Shown: positions 19,254 through 25,791 of the stretch, one piece after another
Position numbering within the stretch: position 1 is the first letter of the stretch
How the letters are laid out: every line of letters begins with the position of its first letter
NCBI GenBank assembly: GCA_000444245.1
Contig: ATSW01007582.1
Coordinates: forward strand, 1-25,791
From: Botryllus schlosseri
Lineage: Eukaryota > Chordata > Ascidiacea > Stolidobranchia > Styelidae
Direction of reading: 5' to 3'
Length of the DNA stretch: 25,791 nt
Position numbers and translations under genes: made by a program
Notes under the pieces: generated by a model
Told to the model about the DNA's origin: nothing
Databases searched by the model: none
What the model saw: only the letters and a program-made list of their open reading frames with translations

Positions 19254-19374
19254 AAATTACTTGTATTTCGACTTGAATGTGGACAGGGACTGGACATGCT
19301 TGATGTCTGTCGGGTAGCCGGCGATGTACTGTTTCACACTTGAGGTCCAGCATGCTTGACAGAGCGATATAGAC
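19254..19374 (-). pseudogene. Transposon protein C-terminus remnant, minus strand
   Basis: The reverse strand reads VKQYIAGYPTDIKHV and QSLSTFKSKYK then TAA. The pattern PTDIK...SLSTFKSKxK resembles the C-terminus of CR1/L2-type LINE reverse-transcriptase proteins. The preceding IALSSMLD could alternatively recall the LDPRxK block of hAT transposases. It is the other arm of the inverted repeat at 18513-18630. Confidence 0.4.
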
Positions 19375-19435
19375 TATTCCTTCCTGAATCCTGACCAATA
19401 TATATAATTATTATACATAATATAATAATATATAG

Positions 19436-20364
19436 CAGTGCTTTCAACCTGTGTCACGGATTCGCACTGCTGCGAATGAAAAAAATTGCAGTGAGAATGA
19501 CGGAGGTGGTGCGAATGAAAATCCGGCTTGCGTGCGAATGAACATCGTGAATATTTTTAATTTTTCTGACGTGGAATAATTCAAATAAACGTCATGGGAA
19601 ATTCAAGGGCAGTGTAACTTTTGTGGTTGCGACGCAATTGTAATTTGTTTAGCTTTCGACGCATCACTAACCGTAGCTGTCACAAGCCGTAGTGAATTAA
19701 TATTTCCGCCCTATAATTATTACGTAGCCAAAAGTCTGGTTTGGAAGCTGCAGCTACACGCAAATGGTGTACTGGCAGACATACAGTACGTCAGCCCGTC
19801 TGAGCCTGTAACAGGCTGAAAAATGACGTCAACTTGACTTTCTGCTTTCTTCTTTCCGCTAAACAATCATCATATTTTCGTAATAACTGTTCAATTAGCG
19901 CGAGGCACGAGAATAGTAGTAAATAACATCATTACAGACTCACAATCGCTAGTTACTGTATCGCAAATTTTGACCCCATCAAGGGGTATAAGTTTGGGTC
20001 GACACTTGACACGGTGTCAGAACTCTCTGTTAATATGTATATGTAATTTGTTGAACTGATTGCAAAATATCCTGCGATAGTATTTACATATATCCAAGGC
20101 CACTGTTTGGGTACTGTAGCCAATAAGCGAGACACGCAGAAATATGACTTAATCATGAGAATCTGCCGACCTGGGTCTGAATTCATGATAAGATTTGTCC
20201 GAATGGTTTCTCTGAAAAACGTGGACGAAGACCGTTTTCCAGATAAACCAGAAGTACCGTATCTTAATCTTATTTTTGTATAACTATTTTCGGTTAGTTT
20301 GTGCGAATGAAATTTATTTCACAAAAAAAGTGCGAATGGAGCTCAAAAAGGTTGAAAAGCAATG
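19436..20364 (+). mobile_element. Non-autonomous hAT-like element, GTGCGAATGA family, 929 bp
   Basis: Starts CAGTGCTTTCAACCT and ends AGGTTGAAAAGCAATG, imperfect inverted termini. Flanks atatatag (19428-19435) and atatataa (20365-20372) match at 7 of 8. The words GTGCGAATGA/TGCGAATGA recur four times near the left end and twice near the right end. The interior carries no recognisable transposase. Confidence 0.82.
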
Positions 20365-20373
20365 ATATATAAC

Positions 20374-20413
20374 CATAGCAATTTACAGCGTAGCCACGCT
20401 ATAAATTGCTATG
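20374..20413. repeat. 40-nt near-perfect hairpin
   Basis: CATAGCAATTTA-c-AGCG, loop tagcca, CGCT-a-TAAATTGCTATG: sixteen base pairs with one mismatch and a 6-nt loop. It begins one base after the right TSD of the 929-bp hAT-like element. Confidence 0.9.
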
Positions 20414-20419
20414 ATATAA

Positions 20420-20640
20420 TAGAGTTACCATATTTTGGCCTCCTCGCCACCTCATCCGCGTCAGCGGTGTCTTACAAAAGCCTAGAGGTGGGTCGTGATA
20501 TAAGTCGGCAGTTACGGAAAATAAGAAGAATATCGGTCTGATGTAAATGACCATAGTAGTCGAAAAACACCATGAATACCCCAAAACAAACAAACCATAT
20601 TTTGGAATCGGGAAAAGAAGACATTTTTTCAAAATTCTCC
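20420..20640 (-). mobile_element. A-family right-end fragments, inverted (probable)
   Basis: tagagttaccatattttgg at 20420-20438 and accatattttggaatcggg at 20596-20614 are reverse complements of the A-family right end (ccaaaatatggtaaccct), the second preceded on its own strand by cttcttttcccgattcc. The rest of the element is not identified. Confidence 0.45.
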
Positions 20641-20777
20641 AAACTTAGAATACCGGATGAAAATGCAGAAAAATGGTAAATTTTTCACACTTCGTGTTCG
20701 GTTGACTAAAAAAAACATACGGCGCGTGCGCGCTATACTGTGCGCTGTATGGTGTTTGTCGACTACTATGATCATTT
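20545..20777. repeat. Foldback: 29-bp inverted repeat, 175-bp spacer
   Basis: Arms 20545-20573 (centre catagtagtcga) and 20749-20777 (centre tcgactactatga) pair at 27 of 29 positions. The spacer is A-rich and contains cggcgcgtgcgcgc. No TSD identified. Confidence 0.8.
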
Positions 20778-20813
20778 CAATGATATATATACCAAGATTG
20801 GAAACTGCCACGC

Positions 20814-21950
20814 CCCTTAACGCTATAAGATAGGTTCCCGGCGAAATCAGTCCGTCGCGGGATATGCTTGATCGGAGGTACGCGAAAGCGTATATGTCGA
20901 CTATATGGAGTGCTGCAATCGACCTTACTGTCGTAATAATTCATTGATTTTTCCTAATTGGTTTAGTTTTAGTGGGTTTCTTGAGCATAGTGAGGCGGTG
21001 TTGCATACTAGGATGTAATATAGCTTTTAACGATGCACATTTATCAAAGTACCGTCTAGCTTCGAGGCATTTTAGCATCGGTTGCATGTACGACACAGCC
21101 TAAAAGATTAATAGAGACTGTGGGTGAGCGTCAACATAGCTGTGCAGAACCTGGAGGGATTGTTAAGAGGATTTGAAAATTTTCTGGCATCATTTACGTC
21201 ACCTGATTTCTTAAAAGAGAAGGGTTGATTACGATGATTGTGTGAGCAACTAAGTAGTTTTATATGGTATATATTGTAATATTGTGGGGCCGAATTCACC
21301 AAGGGCCGAGTTCACTGGCAATCATAGTATCAATATAGCATTGTACCTTCATAATATAAAATCGGAACTTTTTGACCGGGCCTGGCCGTTGAATCCCCAT
21401 CAATGATGACAATCCGCATTGTTCCAAACAATATTCCATCGGCAAAACAATGCACTAGAATGACATTGTTAATCACTCCACAGTAGATATTGTTCACATC
21501 GACCTGGCGTGATATGTCGTACTCCTCTCAAAACTGGAGATATTCTTATGCCGCAGAAACAGCAACGCCCAAATCAACGAAATTCGTGAGCAGGGAAACT
21601 TATCAAGGAGACAAGAAAACAACAGCAATGATAAATTTGATACGGACATTTTTGCCCATCCATCGAGCAGACTACCTCATTATCACCAAGAGATTGAATC
21701 TTGATCCGTAATTGGAATCATTTTTAGCCTGATCAGGAAATCTGGCCGTACCTGCGATATGGGAATTTTCAAAGAATAATTGATTTCTAAAGAGGCTTGA
21801 AACATTCTAGTTTTCAAATGCCATGGTACTTGATGCTTCTATGCCCTCCGATGCTCAACGTCATAAAATCGCTGCTCTACCATCCAACTGCAGTCCCGTT
21901 ATTGTCATTTAGAGAGAATATAGGAACGCTCGAAAAAAATGGGCAACTCT
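20814..21950. other. No gene recognised
   Basis: Contains one inverted copy of the GGCACTTGGTGAATTCGGC-type motif at 21287-21318 and a 65-codon minus-strand open stretch ending near 21328, without a recognisable domain. Nothing else supported. Confidence 0.4.
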
Positions 21951-22257
21951 CAACGGCGGAACGAGCGGACTGCGGAACTAGCGGAACTTGCGATACTAAA
22001 CGGCGGACCAAGCGGATCTGCGGACCGAGCGGACCATAACAAAATAGCTCAATACTAAACGGCGGACCGCGGTACATGTAATACTAAACAGCGGACCGAG
22101 CGGAACCGCGGACCGAGCGGAGCATAACAAAATAGCTCAATACTAAACGGCGGACCGTGGAACAGCGGGACATGTAATCCTAAACGGTGGACGGAGCGGA
22201 ACTGCGGACCGGCGGACTATCACAAAATTTGCAATGTAAACGGCGGACCGCGGATCA
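21951..22257 (+). repeat. GCGGACCGAGCGGA tandem array
   Basis: Many short GCGGA-based words. A higher-order unit of about 90 bp is visible in 22025-22213, each with gcggaccgagcgga, cataacaaaatagctcaat, actaaacggcggaccg and acatgtaat. Much higher GC and CpG than the surroundings. Confidence 0.85.
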
Positions 22258-23430
22258 GGTGCATCTAGTAATTTTCTCAAGTGATCTTTTCCTGAACGTT
22301 GTTGAAGCTAATATTTTGTTGAAAATTTTGTCAAGTAGGAGGGGCGGTGCCTTCTGGCGACAACTCTCGAAAAGGTCGTGATTATACCCACCTGCATCCG
22401 TTATCACGTGTAATCCACTCCGTTGCACAATAGTTTTCTTTCGCCGTACATGGATTTCAGATTCTGTGCATCCACTTCAGTTAGGCAGTCCAAAAAGAAT
22501 ACCAGATATGCCTGAGTAATGAGTATACTGTCTTTTTAATATATGGTACATTAATTATTTTTTACAAAATTCATCGAATATCATGATAAAGCTTTTATCG
22601 CGATTAACAAACTAACTCACACTTCCCTTTCATCACGGAAACACTCGCAATCATGTGTGTTAGCCTATGGAAATTAATTGCCAAAGTCGCGCTTTTAGCG
22701 TTTTTATAGTTGTTAAGTGTATTTTCAGAATGATTTGTTTTTACGTGCAACTGTTGCTCTTGATAAGTAAAGGTGATAAAGGCGCATCAATGACAAAAGC
22801 AATAAAACATGATTATCACGAAAAAAAGATTGAAATGAATATTCACTGTAAATCAATGTGACTACTGCCGTTTCCCTTCAGATACGACAACTTTGAATCG
22901 GTCAATCGGGAGTTGCACATATATTGCAATTTTCCTTTTATCTTATCTCTGCTCACGTAGTCAGATTTACCTGCAGAGCTGAGTGAGGTGTCTTGGAAAC
23001 TGTAGAGGCCGTAAATAATAACTAAACAGCATCGGGCGGACCCGTTGGTTTAGTGACTTCGTTATTTAGTGACCTCCTCTGCTATGTCTAAAAGGTATCG
23101 AAATCGCCGAAACGCACTAAAAGACGCAAACGATTTCAAATTGGTATTTCTGCACTTGCAAATACTTTTTCCCTGCGGGATGGCATCTATCTTGTGGGGA
23201 TCAGATTTCCAGGACAGGAGCATTCGGCGCTAGCCATTTAGCGCCTATGGACAATTAAACAGAAACATATGGGTAGGCTATATATACATATCGAATTTTC
23301 GGTCAGCATAAGGGCAGTCCTTTTCGGCCAACGTTTTCTCACTGGAAAACTTTTCGGAGTCGCATGCTACACGGCCTAAAACTTCATATGTCTTGGTAGC
23401 CTACGTCGTGGCGCGGTAATGGCCGACGCC
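22258..23430. other. No gene recognised
   Basis: AT-rich noncoding sequence. Open frames are short and show no domain or compositional sign of coding. Confidence 0.4.
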
Positions 23431-23437
23431 GAAAAAA

Positions 23438-24634
23438 AAGTAGAAGTAGAAGTAGCGACGAAAAAATCTACTCAAGTACGAGTAGAAGTACTTATTTCAT
23501 AAGCAACCTAAAACTACTTGAAGTAGAAGTAGAATTGACTGACTTTAAATCTACTCAAGTAAATAAGTAGTTTTGAAAACGATCGTAATTCGTTAACATG
23601 GACTGTCAACAGCTGCTAATGGAGCTATGCAGAAGATATAGAGAGGTTGGTTCATATTGATACATCCCAGGACGTGTCAATTTTTGACAGAATAAGCACT
23701 AAGCAGTCGGCCACATCATGGGATATAAAAAATATTAGTGATATGGAAATGCGATACTAATCCTCTGTTTACTCGAACACCCCGTTTTGGAGAATATCAT
23801 GCATGGCGCCCCCGCCCATATTATAAGGACCCTAGTTCAGTCGAAGAGCAATACGAAGAAGCTGTGTCGGATACGGCTTCAACACTTTGCGTGAATAGTA
23901 TACGTTATTTAAAATATGGCATATCGTAAAAATGTCATATAGAGCGTATAGCTTTATTTTGGGAATGTATAAGGCATAGAACTCAACGTTTAATACTCCG
24001 TAATTGAAAGAAAAATACAAATACTACTTCTAAAAATCGGTAAATATAGTTCATGTCTTTTGTCCAGAAATTTTCAACCGTGGTCTGCTAAAACAGGTTT
24101 AACGTTAACAAAAACGTCAAAGGCCACTTTTCCAGATTAGGACTCGTCATGGGCCGCTAGGTATAATAGGTAATTGCTAAATTTCGAAACGGTAGTTTCA
24201 AACGTTATGGGAAGCCATACTTACTATGATGAAATATTTGATATAGGCAACAATGCGGTGTGAACGGAACAACGCAACCCGGTATCTAAATTATATTCAG
24301 CGATACTTTCGTTAAAACATATTTGTCACTCCATATCTACTGTGCGCGAAGCGCAACGAAAATTCTGGGTAATACATGACTTTTATGAAAATTAAATGTT
24401 GGTACTGCGTGAAAACAGCCCCGAAATTCTTTAGGTGATCTTTCTTATTGGGGGATTAAACTACTTCTACTTGACAAACTGAAAATAGCGAAAAGTAAGT
24501 AAGTAGTTCACAAAATATTACGAAGTAGAAGTATAAGTAGCGAAAAGAATATCTACTTGAGTAAGTATCAGAAGTAGAGGAAACTACTTGAGTACTTCGA
24601 AAAAGTAGAAGTACTTCGTTACTGACCACCTCTG
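23438..24634. mobile_element. hAT-like element with AAGTAGAAGTAG subterminal repeats (probable)
   Basis: 23438-23575 and 24462-24620 both carry iterated AGTAGAAGTA, TCTACTCAAGTA and ACTACTTGA words. The right end gttactgaccacctctG at 24634 resembles the inverted form of the widespread hAT start CAGAGGTGG. The left terminus and TSD are not resolved and about 900 bp in between is unassigned. Confidence 0.5.
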
Positions 24635-24696
24635 CGGAATACACAGATTCAAAATACTTCAGCTGATCTGATGTGCCCGTTTGAAAATTAAGCCTG

Positions 24697-25686
24697 TACT
24701 CCGTTGCCACTCGGACATCATGTCTGGGGTGATCGTACTGCGTTGCAACTCTGACATAATGTCTGGGGTATTTTGCAGTGTGTCTATACTGCATTACCAC
24801 TCGTGCATCGTGTCTGGGGTTTGTATTGTATATATTATGGAGAGTGTCGTACTCCGTTGCCACTTGGACATCATGTCTGGGATGATCGTACTGCGTTGCA
24901 ACCCGAACATAATGTCTGGGACATTTTGCAGTGTGTCTATACTGCGTTTACCTAGAGTTACCATACGTCCTCTTTTAAGAGGATTTGTCCTCTTTTTTGA
25001 CTTTTTTGAAAGTGTCCTCGGAGGACGCACTTTTGTCCTCTTTTTTGAAAATTAAAGTCAGATTTAGAGCAAATTGCGAGTGATATGCCGTAAATTAGCA
25101 CAGAAGTGACGTTCCGGTGGGTATTTTGGAGTGAAAAACGGTGATTTTAGCTCTGGGCGGAAAGATGACCTTTTTTTGTAGTCATCCACCAAGCAATGCG
25201 AAAAAAAACGGTATTTTGAGCACTGAGCGGAAAAGATGACCATTTTTTTTAGTAAACCGATCACAAAGTGGGAAAAATTCACCGGTTTTTGAGAATTCGT
25301 GCTCTTTTTAGATTTCCAAAATATGGTAAGCCTAGTTTACCACTCGTGCATCATGTCTGGGGTGTGTTTGGAGTGTGTTCGTACTGCATTGCAATCCGGA
25401 CATCATGTCTGGGGTGTGTTTGGAGCGTGTCTATATATACTCCGTTTTCACTCGGACATTATGTATGGGGTATGTTTGGAGTGTGTTCGTACTGCATTGC
25501 AGTCCGGACATCATTTCTGGGGTATGTTTGGAGTGTGTTTGTTCTGCATTGCAGTCCGGACATCTTGTCTGAGGTATGTTTGGAGCGTGTCTACACTCCG
25601 TTGCCGCTCGGACGTTATGTCTGGGGGTGTGTTTGGCCATTGTTAGGACTATGTTGGTACTGCGTTGCCACACTCGATCACACCCT
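24697..25686 (+). repeat. Minisatellite, about 12 units of 39-63 bp, split by a transposon
   Basis: Units begin TACTGCGTTGCCACTCGG and contain ACATCATGTCTGGGG, followed by a spacer of variable length. Left of the insertion the order of unit lengths is 39-51-63-39-51, a higher-order pattern. Right of it, units are mostly 50-56 bp with gtgtgtttggagtgtgtt spacers. Open frames on both strands of this array are a by-product of the repeat. Confidence 0.92.
24953..25334 (+). mobile_element. Element A3: non-autonomous hAT-like, TCCTC family, 382 bp
   Basis: Starts TAGAGTTACCATACGTCCTC and ends AAAATATGGTAAGCCTA. Flanked by GTTTACC on both sides (24946-24952, 25335-25341). Removing it with one GTTTACC restores a regular minisatellite unit. 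Inside are repeated gtcctctttttt words and three similar segments with gatgacc(a/t)ttttttt. Same family as A1. Confidence 0.88.
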
Positions 25687-25791
25687 ATAGTTACCCTAGT
25701 CAAGATGTCCTTATGCTCGGTATGCTCGTTATTGTCATAAATAAAGACACCATAAGTATTGCGACCATTACGAATTGCGCATGATCTAGGG
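25687..25791. other. Window end, nothing recognised
   Basis: Short unique-looking sequence containing aataaa at 25739-25744. No gene evidence on either side. Confidence 0.3.

Noticed and set aside
21328-21530. Minus-strand open stretch reading ADGILFGTMRIVIIDGDST
   Set aside because: About 65 codons without a stop is expected by chance in a window this size; no start, clear splice site or known domain.
24456-25703. Open frames on both strands with repeated DIMSGV / HHVWGVFGVC peptides
   Set aside because: They are translations of the minisatellite and AAGTAGAAG repeats in several frames at once, with no independent coding evidence.

Overview
The window is animal nuclear DNA: AT-rich, intron-containing and crowded with short interspersed repeats. 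Its one clear host gene is the 3' part of EXT1, the heparan sulfate co-polymerase exostosin-1, on the + strand. Nine exons between 5706 and 12304 encode about 434 residues, equivalent to human residues 321-746. They cover the end of the GT47 domain and the whole GT64 domain with its DED metal site. Exon boundaries agree with vertebrate EXT1 as I remember it, but two vertebrate exon pairs are fused here and three introns are only 62-72 nt. With the repeat content this suggests an invertebrate, probably marine. I cannot name the species.

Layout. 1-5705: the tail of a large intron. Vertebrates carry everything upstream on one long first exon, so the missing N-terminal half probably lies left of the window. 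This intron holds a hAT-like scrap at the left edge, an interspersed repeat (862-1244) whose sister copy is in a later intron, a CpG-rich patch with a TATA-like box, and a diverged direct duplication (2219-2490 and 2900-3158). 5706-12304: EXT1 exons and introns; two GACTCGAGTC-rich hAT-like elements in opposite orientation flank the exon that encodes the catalytic DED motif. 12305-14442: 3' UTR and intergenic DNA, with a candidate poly(A) signal at 13465.

14443-25791 is a transposon graveyard. A decayed hAT element (B1) with a recognisable transposase C-terminus was hit by a retroposon-like fragment and by a second hAT-like element (A1). A1 was in turn hit by B2, an internally deleted copy of the B family with a perfect 8-bp target-site duplication. 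Further right are retroposon-like 3' ends, an AGTTCTAG tandem block, a 929-bp hAT-like element with a 7/8 TSD, a 40-nt near-perfect hairpin, a foldback pair, a GCGGACCGAG array, an AAGTAGAAG-rich element, and a terminal minisatellite interrupted by a third A-family insertion.

I see no rRNA, CRISPR array, bacterial-type operon or intact tRNA, and no second convincing host gene. The observations most worth checking are the two stop-free introns of length 3n in EXT1, the inverted elements around the DED exon, and the three-level nested insertion. Nothing here amounts to a clearly new biological system.
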